Positions 37,362 to 51,346 are shown, counted from the first letter of the stretch. The stretch is DNA of 64,000 nt from Balanoglossus misakiensis (GCA_040954595.2 CM082585.2:12462001-12526000), one strand, 5' to 3'. Notes: generated by a model from the letters alone, not told the origin. Made by a program: numbers and translations.

Positions 37362-39720
37362 TTCTTCGGAGTAAGAAGCTCTAAGAATTCCATTGATGCT
37401 TTTTAAAGATTTCTTTGAAAGAGATCACGATACATTACTCTGCAGTTTGGTCTCCAGCTACCAGAGTGCTTTCTGTCAAGACGATGATTTGAACTCTTCG
37501 TTGCCAGAAGCTTCAAGAGAGAACAACGGCTATGTGACTGTGAATTAGTATCTGTACATAATATATGTATTATGTACAGTACCCCATCTCTTAACAACTT
37601 TTGCCAACAGAGAACTTTGAAAGTGTAACAGTTTTTGTATTTTTGAGGCTCTTCGAAGTTAGGGTGCTTCAAGAGTCTACTGTAAATACATGTGTACACC
37701 CCAAGAAACTACTTTTATTTTATGTCTCACAGGAGATTTAAGACAGTTTTTACAGTTACCAAGAAGAAGAATCTTGCAGGTATAAATTAATATAAAAATA
37801 CTGTTTAAAAGTTTATTATTAGGACTTTGCCAGCTTCTAATGTTTTTGAGGCACTTTACCCACTCCAACATACAGACATCTAAAACAGTTTGAATTGAAG
37901 TTTGTGTCTGTATTAATACAAAACTTGGAAAGAATGTTGAAAGGTTCCTACACCAGTCACTGTAATGCAGTGAAGTTGTCGTTGCCTTCATAATATCAAT
38001 ATCTGTCTAAATAAAGTAAAAAGTGTAACACCTACCTTTATTTCCATGCTACCTTAGTTTTTCTTTTGTGTAAATTCAACCAAAGTTATATGTGAGAAAA
38101 TTGGACCTTTTTATACCTGAAAAACTATTTCTATAATTTCCACCAAATGTTTCTCTGTTTATTGTATTTTATTTTTTATTTTATCTACTGTCTAGCCATG
38201 TTTAAAAATAGTGTGTAGTTTTTGTTATCCCCAACAGCTCCATTCTTTGCAGTCATTACTTAGTCACTTATTCATGTGAACACCTGGATAGTTTTTCCAG
38301 CAATGATAGAACTTGCCTTCTATTTGTTGATCTATAATATATGCAACCACCTGGATGTTTCATTTGACCAATGAATGAAAGCTAACTTGGTGATATTAAA
38401 GGATCCCATGCATAAATTAAGTCAGTTCACCTCTGCAGCCAGACTGGCCACATGTATGAACTGACGATGTCTCTGTACAATTTCAGGTTAGTTTTTCCTT
38501 GTACTTTACATGTAGCTTGAAGCTTTGTATTTTGGTGCATTTTATTGACTTATTCCAGCTCAAGTAATTGGTGTATTTTGGTGTCCAGGCGGATGAAAAT
38601 ATTTATATTTATTGGCATCAATGAAAAATGAGTGTGACTGATGTAGAAGCCTGATTGCAATTCTTGTCAACAAAGATTTTTTTCTCAAAATGTACAGTCA
38701 CTATCAGCAGATATTTGACGAGGGGAGGCTGGTTGGCAAAAATATAACCTATTCGGAGCAAGAAGCTTCAGAGGTCTATGCAATAATGTAGTACCAAATT
38801 TTGTAAGTTAAGATTTGTCAAAGTGAGGATCGTCAACATTTCACTGCTGAAGAATTTTCTTCATCAGTCAAAGGGGTGTGTTTGATGTAAACAATAAGTT
38901 AATTTAAGGTACCTTGTTGAGGTTCATGGTCAAAGAATTTTTCATGGGAAAGATCAGTGGACAGGTCTTTCTGTGAATTTTATTCTGTGTCACCAAAATC
39001 TGTGGTACAGGAAGTATGTATTTGTTTTTGAGGCTTAAAGGGACAAAGTAAGGAAAGTTTACTTTAAAAAATGTGTAAGTGTTGCCTTGCATAACCTATG
39101 GTCATTTTCATCTGAAACGTGGGTCTACTGTTTGAATTTTGAATGAATTACCCATGCAAACCTCGCATGCTATCTTAACTGCAATTCGAGCAGGTGCTAA
39201 TTAACAAAAAGCCTGCCTAAGTGTATGAAGAATTGTACTGGGTGATTGACTATACAATGTAGCTGCCTTTTTCTCTCTGCTTGTTATTTCTTTCCTCAAC
39301 AAATTCAGTATATGAGGGATACAAACACACACTCTATGGGACATTGTGTGGATTATTTTAGATACAAGGTTTTTCTGTTTTGTAGGAACTTACTTGGGTT
39401 GGCTATTTAGGTTAGAAAGTATGCTTGAAGTAAATATTTGACACTTGCATTTTGCCAGTCTTGACTCCTTACTATTCTGTGTTTGGAAAAACAAAAGAAT
39501 TGAAGACAATTATATTTTGTCAGTGAGGGCGTGGTGATGGTCAATTCAGGCACAGGGTCCCTGTTTCTGTAGTTTAAAGCTTATGTCTCTTAATTAGTAA
39601 TATGTTTTATTAATTGTTGTGATAAAAAATGTCTTGATTGATCAAAAGTTATTTGTTGCATTATCATATTGGTCTTCAAAACCGTCATTTACAGCTCTTC
39701 GGAGCAAGAAGCTTCAAGAG
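37362..39720. repeat. Five dispersed copies of a CTCTTCGGAGCAAGAAGCTT-type motif
   Basis: Copies of about 23-29 bp occur at 37362-37387, 37493-37521, 37647-37675, 38752-38774 and 39694-39720, all in the same orientation. The fullest copy begins GCTCTTCGGAGCAAGAAGC and ends TTCAAGAG. Its ends (CTCTT and AAGAG) are complementary, so an RNA copy could form a small hairpin. The first copies lie inside the probable receptor 3' UTR. Confidence 0.7.
38010..38015 (+). terminator. Candidate poly(A) signal of the YWTD receptor gene
   Basis: AATAAA about 670 nt after the stop codon. An earlier AATAAA at 37344-37349 is almost too close to the stop to be the main site. Confidence 0.4.
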
Positions 39721-40022
39721 ACTGGAAATGTAATCATTTTTACAAAATCAAAAGACAGTCTCTGAAAGCAATTGAATAAAATTAATATTCTCTCTTTGCC
39801 GGAGTTCCTGTGTAATTCACGTCTTAAAAATTTGTCAGTAATCAAAGTTCATGTAGTGCTCCTAGCCCAATTGCTTGGCATGTCCTGATTCTGATAAGTC
39901 AAAGAAAAAAGATTGTATTTTGCAGAAAGTTCTGCTAACTACTGATTGAAAACAATCTCTCAGATGTAGTTTGTTCCATTAATTTTTAAATTTTGGTTTG
40001 TAAAGTCCTGGAGTGTTGTCAT

Positions 40023-40041
40023 GTTAGGTTAGGTTAGGTTA
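40023..40041 (+). repeat. Short (GGTTA)n run
   Basis: GTTAGGTTAGGTTAGGTTA, about four pentamer units. Too short to be more than a simple repeat. Confidence 0.8.
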
Positions 40042-40931
40042 TGTTGTTTATGTCATTGATCATGATGTCATGCTTGTATGCTTTGATTGAATATGGTTTA
40101 CTTGTCATGTTTTGAAAGTAGTATTCAAGAGATATGTACACAAAAAAGAAAATGTTAACCAATGACAACTGTTGATTCCACTTTATAAAGGAATCATGGG
40201 CATACTGTCAATTTGTCCAAACTCAATCCCCGTGTGGACTAAGTCCATATGCTGCTAGTGTTACCTGATTTGTGTAATGTGTCTCTGGCATCAGTATGCA
40301 CAGTTCCAAACACAGGCCATCTTTGAATATGTGCAAATGGTAAACTCATGTTCAGAAAATGTACTATATGTTCTAAGAGAACAGATTTCTCTAAAATTGG
40401 ACCATGTAATCTTTGTCTCCCTCCAAAGCAATTTATTGGATACTAGTAATCTGCCCATTTTTTATACAGGTTATAGTAGGTGCAGTGTATTGAAATGAAG
40501 TCTATACAAATGTCTCCTGTCTATTTCCTAGTTCATAGGTTTTCCAGGCTATTAAGTAAAACTAACTTTTTCACCAATGAGTTTTGAATCTGTTTTGTAA
40601 ACATTCATAATCGATTACATACTTTTGGCTGTTTCAACATGGCCTGTGATGTTCTGGTTCATACCAATGTCTGAGTTTCCGTTAATGTTGAGTTTATGGT
40701 CATATTTTAGTGGATTGAACTTTGTCGTCAGGTTTACAATAAAGATGAGTTTGTAGAGTCCTATCATTTATGTTTTCTGTGCTTTGTGAGAAAACTTTTC
40801 ATGGTTTTCTTATTGTCTAAAGAAGTAATCAGTGGACCTGCCACAATTAGGTATTTAAATGGCATAAATTTGTGTCGTATATAGCAGTTACGTCACTCAC
40901 ACTGATCGCGGGATGCTCTCATCAAGAAATG

Positions 40932-40969
40932 TGCCCCTTTAAGTGGTTTGTGCCCCTTTAAGTGGTTTG
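40932..40969 (+). repeat. Two perfect tandem copies of a 19-bp unit
   Basis: The unit TGCCCCTTTAAGTGGTTTG occurs twice without a gap. Confidence 0.95.
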
Positions 40970-43080
40970 GGTGTAAATGAAAGACACAGGAGTCAATGTT
41001 AGTATTAAAGTCAGCCTTCCATTAGACCACATTAATGACAAATGTTTGAATACTTCACAAGAAAACTGTACAATCACTTTATTGTACGTTATTCAAATGA
41101 ATGGAGACTATCGGGTAACTAAGACTAGTAAAGGATGTTATCAGTACAGGCACACAATTTGGTAGGTAGAAATCATTGTGAAGTTTCCATTGGCAATATT
41201 GTCAAGCAAATCAATTTAACATCTCAAACTTCTTAGGAATAAATACCGGTAAATAGAAAAGAATTATAGTGAAACCTCAGCCATGTTTACTAGACTTTCT
41301 TATTTTGCTGATAAAATAATGCCATTGGGGTTTCATTCAATTCAAATATGTCACATTCAACCCGTAATGCAAATCAATGTCGTATAATCTTGCATTAAAG
41401 TATGTTATTTCTTGGACAAATTTTACAGTGGTTGTTTTACATATGTGTATAACATTAAAGAACAAAGATCACTATAAATAATTTGTAAGTTATCAAAACT
41501 TGGTTAAATTAAGGGATCTTCACCAAGTCTGGCAAAATGTTAAAAGTACACGATACAATTTCCTAATTTCTAAAGCAATTCTGAAAATGGAAAGTGTTCT
41601 AAGTCACAAGCACCTTTCAACACATTTTACCAGAAACTTTTTCTCACCCCCTTTATATGTGACACACAATGCAGTATTTCTGAAATCAAAATTCTGTTTT
41701 ATTTTTTTCAGTTTGGAAAAAAACATGGCTGCAATTACAGACAGAACAATAAAACACTTTCTATGAATGCTTCAGAATTTTTCCCTGAATGAGCCAGTAC
41801 TTAAAACTTTATCACTACATCTGTTTCTCAGTATGATAGCCACTTAAGCCCAAGCACCTGGCTTGATACTGTCACTTTTAATTACATATTAATTAAAATT
41901 AATTTTGAGTAAAAATTATACATTCTCCCATACATGCAAAAATCCCTAAATTAACTACATCACCAGCCTTATTGATTAAAAATTACTTTGTAAAATACAC
42001 TTGACTTTCTTACTCCAATGGCTACGAAGCTGGCCATGAGTGAAAATGTAGTAAACTAGAGGTAGGGTTTATAAGGTGTCATGAAGGGTGGGCAGTTGGA
42101 TGGGAATGGTACTGAACCACAGACAGGAGAGGAAACCCTCCGTGTGCAGTCTATGACTGAATGGGAAGATGGATGGGAGGTGAAAGGTGGAAAGCAGAGG
42201 TGGGTATAGATTATGGTGAAAGGTACAAATTTGTCCAGCAGTGTTTTTTATTTTTTGCTCGGGTGGAAAACTCGCTGAACTACAGCAAATGGTAGGCACC
42301 AGTAGGGCTATAGCCACTGGAGATGTTTGGTAGAGGTTTTTGTCAATGCTGTTGTTGTTTTTTAAGGGTCTTCATAAAGACAGAGTTTGTTCAGGCAGGT
42401 TTCACTGCTGTAACATAATTGCCCCTGTCCCAACATTAGAGTCTTATACATGGTCTTGGATAGAAATGGATTAACTGAGCTGCCACCTGTATCAAGAAAC
42501 ACTGCAAGACTGATTTGGCAATTGTATTGAACCTGGTGATTGGAGTCTGTGTGCAATGTCAGTTAGGATTGAACATTGGTAACTACATGTCAAAGGATGG
42601 GTTTAAGTGAAAAGCTAAATCTGTAGTGGAAAGGTGCTATTAGAGAAGAAAGAAAGAGGCCACAAAATCTACAATGAATATTCACAAAATGATTGAAGGA
42701 AGAAAATACATTTCAGTATTGCAGTCATTCTTTAGACATCAAAACATGAGCAATTCATCTGACTTCAATGAACTTCCTGTGATTGTCAACTGTGCCCGAA
42801 AGAGGGCGATCTACACACAAATACTTGCACTTGCTGAGAACAAACGTGAAGTTGTCTATGAATAAACACTAATGCCACAGCTCATTATACAATCTATTTT
42901 TTAAAGTCACAGATATGGGAGTGAAATTACATGTTCCTTAAAATCAAAAGTACATTATCATCTCTTGAGTATTTATAAGTAACAGTAGTAGCACTATGGA
43001 CAAACCGATTCAAATATTAGGGGTGTATTACATTAAATGGGATCACACTAGTTCAATAGAGGGATAGTTAAGTTAATCAT

Positions 43081-43130
43081 TTGATTGATTTGTTGGTTGG
43101 TTGATTGATCGATCGATCGATCATTTGATT
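43081..43130 (+). repeat. GATT / GATC tetranucleotide microsatellite
   Basis: A run of TTGATTGATT, TGGTTGGTTGATTGAT and four GATC units, ending in ATTTGATT. Confidence 0.9.
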
Positions 43131-44367
43131 GGAGGAGGGATGCATTCCAATGGAGGAATATAATAAATATTGTGGCAAAGTCAACTGGGTTTTTACTGTA
43201 CATGCAGAAAAGTACCTTATTTCAGCTGCAGTGTCACATGATCTAACATAAGGAATATGGTTTTCCACCTCAGTTGGGTAATGAACCAAAAACATGCTTT
43301 GAAAGCAAAGGTCAAAGTAACTGGAAATATAAGCAATACTATATGTATATATATCACCCAAAAGCATACAATGCGACTTTCTTTACACTCCCATGTCACA
43401 TGATTGCCAAGTTCAATGCCACCAATTGTTGTACTTAAACTGAAAGCTAATTTGGAAAATGTTTGGTTTTGAGAGAGAAAGAAATGCCGGAATGAAATTC
43501 GGTGACACCAATGTTTCCATTATTTTGTAATACTGAAACTATCACATGATTAACAGACCAAACCAAATTATGTCATAGACTATTTGCAGCACTCTTGTCA
43601 GGATGGTTTTGATTGGTCAGTTCCTCCCACATCTGTTGTAATTGTTTCAAAATGATAATCCACTAATCACTCCAGTTCATTAGAGTGAGTTTGTAGTGGC
43701 CATTACTTTGACATCAGATCATTAAACCTGACCCTTTATCACCCAATCATTACATTTTCTCTGAGACATGGTGACAGCAAATTCCATCAAACTTTTTTGT
43801 AACGTATCTTGATGAGATATGACTTCTTTCAAAGACATTTGCATAAAACAAGATCTATGAAAATGAAAGCATGTTTGCCATTTTAGGAATGTGCAGTTAC
43901 AAATCAAACCAACAGCACATTTAATCACGGGTAATTTTAACTTAATGAGCACAAGATTTGCAACAGATACCAATTTCAGTTTGTGAAATAATGAGTATCT
44001 GTACAAAGAAAACTGTCAAACAACATGTGTATGTGTATAATTAGAAATATTATTTCAAAAAAGCATCTGTGCTTTTCAATAACACTGAATGTGAAATGAT
44101 GTGCGATTCCCAAAATATGGAACTGATCTTAGTTTTGTGAAACATGTTCATGTTTTTTTCTTTATGTCTCAGTGAATTACTGAATAGCTTTCTATCTTCT
44201 TTCCAGATTATAGCAATTGATGCTCATAGTTAACATTTGACTGGACAGTTCTGACACAACACATCAAATGACTGTAAAAAGGTATTTGTTTCTTATTATT
44301 CAAAACTCATATATCTTGACTGACCTTTTTACTGTGTGTGGCTTATTTCACCATAGCATCTCTACCA

Positions 44368-44495
44368 GATCAGGGCGTTATTTCCTCTTGGACAGGGTAT
44401 TATTTCTACCTTGTCAGGGCATTATCTCTTCCATATCAGAGTATTATTGTAATCATAACAAAGACATTTTACACCAGAGTATTATTTCTATCAGG
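44368..44495 (+). repeat. Degenerate tandem repeat, unit about 22-25 bp
   Basis: Four to five imperfect units each contain CAG(G/A)G(T/C)(A/G)TTATTTC followed by a pyrimidine-rich stretch; one unit is expanded. No coding role is apparent. Confidence 0.65.
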
Positions 44496-45205
44496 ACAAA
44501 GACACAAACATGACTTTGAAATAAGTTCTGCTTTTAGTATATTTCCCGATTACAGAACATTATGACCTTGGAAGGGAGCCCACCACGTACATTCCATTCT
44601 AACAAACTTGATGAAGTTACCTTTGCCATGATATGCATGTCCACATCAAAATACCAGTATATACTTCATATTACTAGTACAATAAGTATAAATGTGTATT
44701 ATCATTTTCCTGCATAACTTTTTGTTGATAACTCTGATCTATGCATACACACTCCCCCTCCCCCCGACTTGCTGAAGACATGCACTGCTTTACAAGATCA
44801 TAACTTCTTCAGTTTATAGTTTAATGATTGGTTGAAACTATGTGGACACTTACACTTTTGTAAGAAATAAAGTGATTGGTTAGCTCAAAACCACATGACT
44901 TGACAAAGTTGGTCATTTCCAATCATGTGACATCAAACTGCAGAATGAAAAGGAGGGAGTACTCAAATTTTAAATGATTATTTTGCTGCAGGACACATCA
45001 TCTTGAAAATTTGATTGTTGGCTGGAATTCAATATGATGGACAAGTAAATCAAATGAGCAAAACAGTGATGAAGTCATTTTACATGGCTACACAGGCACT
45101 ACATAGTAGAAAATGCTCCATACTTGTGGTATAATACAAAGTACAAAAAATTACCATCTATTTGGGGTTCACATTATAAAAATCTCCACCCCAGCAGACC
45201 TTATA

Positions 45206-48200
45206 CTATGTATAACCAGTTGTTAGGGAATACAGTACTGTCCAAAATAGGATGCATAATAATGCTAATAGATGGTGTCCATGGCAACAAACAGATGCTG
45301 AGAAAACTGCTGAGGAAGAATTTGTATTGTTCATCACTTTAAATGTACAAATGTCACTCTGATCTACAACTGTCATTGAACTGGTATTGTCATTCTGCGC
45401 GGCACATCCAAAACAAGATGGCGGCGTATCGTAAATATGGTTAAACTTGAGGTCCCGTAAACCTGAAATAACACAAAAGCATGAAAAATTAGAAAAGAAT
45501 TAAACCCATTAACATCCATCTGAAGCTATTAATTGTAAACAGGATCACTTGGATTATATGGTAATGTGTGATAGTTGAAAAAACATGACACATGTGGTAG
45601 CAGAATATTTGAATGTTATGTGAGACTCACCTGGGCAGACAAATGTAGGTAACCCTGTATATGTCATATTAGGTAGTAAATAAGGGCACCGAGCTGTAAC
45701 TTTTCCACAGGTGTTTAAACAAGGCCGAACTTTTTCACCATTTTCGAAAAAGTTTAACTCTGTAGCACAAATCCATTCTCTATACGCCTTCTGCAAAAAA
45801 AAAAAATTAAACAGATTTAGTCACTGACAAAATAAACACAGGTCACTGAAAGGGTGCCAAGGTAAAAATACGAGAAGTATATGACTGTGAGAAGGCTAAT
45901 ACTACTGGGGTTCCCAAATAATTTAATTGAGAGCTGTTTGTGGACATATCTTTGCTAAACAGCAATGTTCAATTCCAGAAGCTGGTTCCCTATCCCTTCC
46001 CTTTATTGACATGGAATTTGGGAAGTTAATATTTTGTCAGTGATTTCATTACTATACAGTACTGTATAATGTACTATACAGAGGAGAAAAGGGTAGTGTA
46101 AGCAAAGCTATCTCCCAATAACTTAACATAATACAACAAGAATGTCAGTAAGTTTGAAGTAATTAGAAGCAAACCTTTCAACTTCTACTGCATGTTTTTA
46201 CCTACGAAAGGTCACATGATGTCTGTGACAAGTTGACCTCAACATCCATGTATCTGACCCTCTGACATGATGGAACATAAACATCCTTTTTCGCAACTGA
46301 TCTAAAAACCATTTACTGGTAGAAGATCTGAACATTCTCTTAATGGTCTTTTCACAACATGTAAAACATTGCCCCTTTTGCCTGCATTTTTCCTTGGTGC
46401 TTTGCCATCAAATTATCAAAATTGGTTTCACTGCAACATTATGTCAGAGGTCAAATATCAGAAATCCATATCATGTCAAACTCTACTGAATGGCAAAAGC
46501 ATGTGTTCTTTCCGAGGCCCATCAATTTTACTTCACACCAGCTGGAGTAAGGTTGATTTATTTGGGTTTTTTCTTTAAGTTATTCCATTTGACCTTAATA
46601 TCCTTTGTTGACAGGGCTGTCAACTAATTAACAAATAATTGCACAGGTTTAATACACAAACAATAAAGTCAATTGGCTAACACCGGGCCAACCCAACGTT
46701 AGCCCAGTCTTAGCTAATGGGAAAAGAACACTTGCTTATGCTCTATACTGTAATGTACTGTACTGTATTGTACTGTAATGCACTATACTGTACTGTTTGA
46801 GGTTTAGAGTCAACCACACGGTAAAGCCAGGCAAACCTAGATTTTCCTAAGCACTGCGAGCTTGTATGATATACAGTGTACTCAAAATGGTTTGTGATCT
46901 ACATGAAGAAAGTTGGACTGGTCTGCCTATTTAGCTAGAGTGAACCCCTGAATGACATTGACAGTGAGATTGATTGACTTTGGGGGTCCGACTGATATAT
47001 GGACAAGACTACATGGGGTTAGACTGTAGATCTATGGGCATATAATTAGACTGACCTGAGTCCAGACTTATAGACAGTCTACATATGAGGTTTGACAGAA
47101 TTATACAATAAGACTGTGGAAGTTACTGTACTTTTACCTAAATACGGAGACTGTCATATCTGCACCTGACCTGATATGAAGTGTAATTAAGCTGAGCTAT
47201 TGTATCAAAATGAACTCAAATCAATAAGTGGTTAGATTGATGTATATTACACTGAAACTATAGACAACACAAGTTACCATGACAACACTGCACACATGAA
47301 TGGTACCATCTTTCTCTGCTTTAGTGGTCCTCATGGCATCATAAATGGCATTTACTCTTTTATGAAACAATTTCCACATAAATCTTCTAACATTTGCTTT
47401 TATCTGTATGTGCAAAGGTCTGTTCTTACCAATAATCTTTGTTGTAAATACCTACAACATAAATGTTGAAAAAGTAACTATTACAAGTTGCAGCCACTAT
47501 CCTTGTACAATTTTTACAGAACACAAATTTGATTGCTTAATTCCAATGTTTGATGTTAGTTACAAAGTATCATTTGCATCTAACCCCAAAATGGTAGACC
47601 ATTTACCATGATGAACCTCCCAAGTTCCATGTCAATTTCTTGTCTTTGATATTCATAGTAAAGTGATATATACAATACAGGGTGATCTGAAAGCCTGGAT
47701 TTTTCAGAAAAAGGACATACACATGTGTTGGCTGAGTTTCTTGATTGGAAAGAAATCACTGTTGATTTTTAATCTTAACTAACGACTATAATGTTATCAG
47801 TGGTGAAAAAGAGAACACATTTTCAGGAATAGTGGTGTGTGAAAAAATCTCATTAACTGATATATGTTCCAGATATAAAATAAAATTAGTCATTAAATTA
47901 AGAAAAGAAAAGCATTAATTCTCATTAATAACCTGTCTTCTGCAGGTATGGTTGGGTCAGATCAATCAGAGATTTAAACTTGTCATGTGTAATTGTGTGT
48001 GTTCCATACCAGTGAGCTGTAAACTGAAATATCTACTTTACAGATATTGCACACACTGGGATAATGTACCCTCATTTTTCAAGACTTCAAATCAATTTGT
48101 GATGATGACATCGGTGGCAGCAATGTCCTACTTCAGCCAATCTGATGACACAAGTCATACCTTAATACAATTAATGTTATGTATTAATTGTGACTGTTTG

Positions 48201-49488
48201 TATTATTTTTAGTATATGTTCTTAATACCTATTTGTTATCATTAAATGAAAAGTGCTAATTAAAACTGATATAAGTAAGACAGGGTGACAATGTTGTCCT
48301 CTAGATTGGGAGTGCAGAAGAAAAATAATGAAGTATATAAAATTCATCAGTCCACGCTGCAACCAGCGGATATTCTATGCGTAGCTGGTTTAGCTGTTCA
48401 TGTGAGAGGCCTACAAAAGGGGTGTTTCTAAATGCGTTGTAAGTGCGTCGCCGTTCAAACATTATCAGTGTAGATCTCCGTCATTGGCATACATCGAACG
48501 TTACTTTAGCTTCGTCTTTACACGTCGAAAATCGGGCCTGAGGGAGTGATGGGGCATAAATTACTAACATATTATTTTTCATTTGCTAAAAATTGCAGGA
48601 CTCTATCTGATAAAAGTAAGCCTACAAAAAGGCTACGAAAATGAAAGATAATGCTTGCACGCAAAAGTATTTCACATTGAACGTTGGAGCCGGGGCCGGC
48701 TGAATATATATTGCATATGATGCGGAGAACGAACAGCGTAAAGCCGCCCTGTATATATCCAGCTTGCTCGCTTGCTCAATTATCAAATGTCTGGGAGTTA
48801 TTCACTCAAATGGCCTACAACAAAAGATGCTTTTCAAACGGAATGTGCTACCAGTACAAAACAAGAGGCACTGCTTAGAAACTGCTACAAAGGTGCTCAA
48901 TAGATAGGGAGGGTAAGCGATTTCATTGCAAGTAACAGTGTCGGAGTTTCTACTTACCAGACAATCCTGGCATCCGAAAATGTCAGAAAATCCATGGCCG
49001 CAGTCATAGCGACCAAGTATATCTTTGAAATCCTGGTACATTATTTTTACTGAGGTGTCGTTAGCTATTATATCGTGAAGACAGGTTCTACACTCCTCGG
49101 GTTTTGACAAAGAGAGGCAGTTTTCACTAGAATCAGAAAATAAATTTGAAAAGGGAATGGAGGTACAAAATGGTAACCCAATGTCGTGTTGTTGCGTTCT
49201 ACAACCAGCTGTATAGTTGGTACACAATTCGTCTACAAATTCACCCGTCAAATGAAAACACTGTTCTCCTTTTCCTAAGCTATTATTACAAGATGATGTG
49301 ACAAAATATTCACGTATTGGCGAGCAACTGGAACTAGTTCGCCAGGCGAAGACGTTTCCCAAATCCTGGTTACTCAGAAGGATGGTGAAAAATAACAAGG
49401 ATGCAAGACTGAGTCGCCATCTTTGTAAAAGCTCCTGATAAGGCCTTTCAGCGACGACAGCACCCCCATTGTAACACCCAAATGACAT
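45206..49488 (-). CDS. NALF1: NALCN channel auxiliary factor (FAM155/NALF), complete, 3 exons
   Basis: Homologue of vertebrate FAM155A/B and yeast Mid1, the Cys-rich subunit that binds the extracellular face of the sodium-leak channel NALCN and is needed for its surface expression. Minus-strand exons are 49488-48958, 45790-45631 and 45462-45206. They sum to 948 nt and encode 315 aa, shorter than human NALF1/2 (about 460-470 aa), which carry long low-complexity inserts. An N-terminal hydrophobic segment at about residues 28-46 (LASLLFFTILL) acts as signal or anchor. A Cys-rich domain follows (CRTCLHDI, then GCQDCLKAYREWICATELNF, then CLNTCGKVTARCPYLLP) and ends in PTFVCPG, matching the human SSFICTG block. 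There are several N-X-S/T sequons. A C-terminal hydrophobic helix follows (HHLLALLCILFWTVLYSL). The first intron is 3.2 kb. The symbol denotes the family; one invertebrate gene probably equals both vertebrate NALF1 and NALF2. Confidence 0.92.
46741..46800. repeat. TACTG-rich simple repeat in NALF intron 1
   Basis: Imperfect run of CTGTA and TACTG units (TGTACTGTACTGTATTGTAC). Confidence 0.8.
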
Positions 49489-51346
49489 ATTTCAACAACA
49501 GGGAATCGGTCTTCTGCGTTCCTCATGAAAGATGCTTAAACCCAACGGGCGATCGACAGGAAAACCGACGATCAGTTCCTTGTATTCCGTCAGCACGCAC
49601 TTCTATTCCTTACTCGGCGTTTCCCCGCAAACGTTGAAATCCATCAATGGTTGTGCAAAAACGCAAGATCCTTCAAATAAATACGTTCCCAGTATTTCCC
49701 GAAGCTGTTCCGTGTTAAATTAACATCTTTGAGGCGGTGACAAATGCCGATTTTCGTTTGCAGAGATACAGAGACTGCTAGGCGATGTGAACTCCATTTT
49801 ATTCCTATACCGTCGCCGCCATCTTGACCACTTCCGAATTCACTCACTCTCAACGCGCATGCCCGTATTAATTAGGTTAATTAGTTAAATAACTGAGTCC
49901 GTTATCACGTGTAATTTCAGCACAGTTTTAAATTTACACGGACAACATGTTTTCGTATTAAACCGAAAGGCTTAAGGGTCGGTGGTTCAAATTCTATGTC
50001 CGCCTTTAGTTTTTTTATTTTCGTTTATTATCATTATTATTATTTTTCATCTGGGGCGCCCTTTCGGGGCTTATGCCTAATTTAGTTATCAATTTCTCTG
50101 CCGTACCACCTGTATCACCCACGTAGATAGAACTCTACCATAACACAAAAAAGTATAATATTGACATGATACCTCAATAGCTCACATTATTTCGTACTTG
50201 CCGGCCATTATCACTGACGTCATTGAAAGTCACAAAAGGCTTTCGTTCATTCAATCAATCACGAATACAACTATATTTAATATATATATATATTAAATAT
50301 ATATTAAATATGACCTTGAATTCTTATGATTTTTGTGTTGTGTTGTGTTGCCGAATTTTTGGTTAGTCCTTTATTAATAGGTCGCTCCGTGATCTTGCCA
50401 TCGCTTTACCACTTTAAAAAGCACTATTTAAACATTCAGTCTCAAGTCTTCCCTTCACAATATCAATAATGACGCTACTCGTTAATAGAGTTTCATCGAG
50501 CCAATTTGTCGCAATTCACGTAAAATTAACTTTCATTTTTACGCAAAAACATTCTTTGTAAAAAAAATAACCTGTTTTAACTGTAATATTGTATATGAAT
50601 ACCGTAATGTATTGGATAACCGCCACTATCGTATCAAAAGTTTGGGCAGAGCCAGCGAGAGGGTGTACACCCGCATAATTTTAGACTTTGAGTGCGTTCT
50701 GATGCAGATGACGTTGAAAATTTTGGAAGGGTCCTTCTAAAGGAAAGTTTTAAACTAAAGCCCATTTTGTTTCCCCCTCCCCGTTCGCAAACTTCAGTAT
50801 GATTCCATTGGGATTCTACAAACGGAAAACCAACAAACGCATGTACAGAGAGCTGTCAGATAAATGAGTCACGTGGTACCTAAAACGACTTGAGTGACCG
50901 ATAGAAAAACTGACACAGAATAAATTCACCAACGTAAAAGTAATTCATCGACAAAATGTTGAAGACCCATCTCTGCTGTTGCGTAATCACGGATACTCCG
51001 ACGCGACGCGGCGTCGACAGCAATTTCTTGATACCGCCCTCTACGACGAAAGCTGTATTTACTCGAGGTTTCGTTTTACGCATCTATCGTGATTACGGGA
51101 TTTAGAATAGGATACATCATGTTTTCTCAGCACTGGGATGACTATGAACAGAAGTACTTGAATAATTTAAATCAATTCACTTGACAAATCATGGTATTAA
51201 GGTTCCACCTCTAGTGGGTATATAGGCAGCTAGTTCATAAAAGTTGAGCACATTTCGATGTTTTGTATGGTTCACATCGAAGACAGTTAAAGTAGTTGGT
51301 AGTTGGAATAGATGGAGACAGAGAGGCTACATACAATTCAAAACAA
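49489..51346. other. NALF promoter and intergenic region
   Basis: The stretch 49489-49870 next to the NALF start is relatively CpG-rich and is the probable promoter. The remainder shows no supported exon. A perfect AT palindrome sits at 50272-50311. Confidence 0.4.
50272..50311. repeat. AT-rich palindromic tract
   Basis: Alternating (TA)n flanked by ATTTAA and TTAAAT gives a self-complementary stretch of about 40 bp. Likely a simple-sequence cruciform former. Confidence 0.8.

Larger units (their letters stand above)
37341..45205. other. Long 3' UTR and intergenic region, receptor to NALF
   Basis: Nearly 8 kb without a supported coding exon; all frames are short and featureless. AATAAA occurs 4 nt after the receptor stop (37344-37349) and at 38010-38015, the better candidate poly(A) signal. 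The right part must contain the NALF 3' UTR on the minus strand. Repeats within are listed separately. Confidence 0.5.

Noticed and set aside
40023-40041. TTAGG-like telomeric repeat
   Set aside because: Only about four units in an intergenic region; simple sequence, no sign of a telomere fusion.
42674-42865. Open frame MNIHKMIEGRKYISVL...
   Set aside because: Single short frame without motifs or splice partners, in the intergenic or NALF 3' UTR region.
49978-50010. tRNA-like B-box (GGTTCAAATTC) followed by GTCCGCC
   Set aside because: No matching acceptor strand, D-arm or anticodon arm can be found upstream, and the T-stem has a poor pair at its closing position. At most a fragment of a tRNA-derived SINE.
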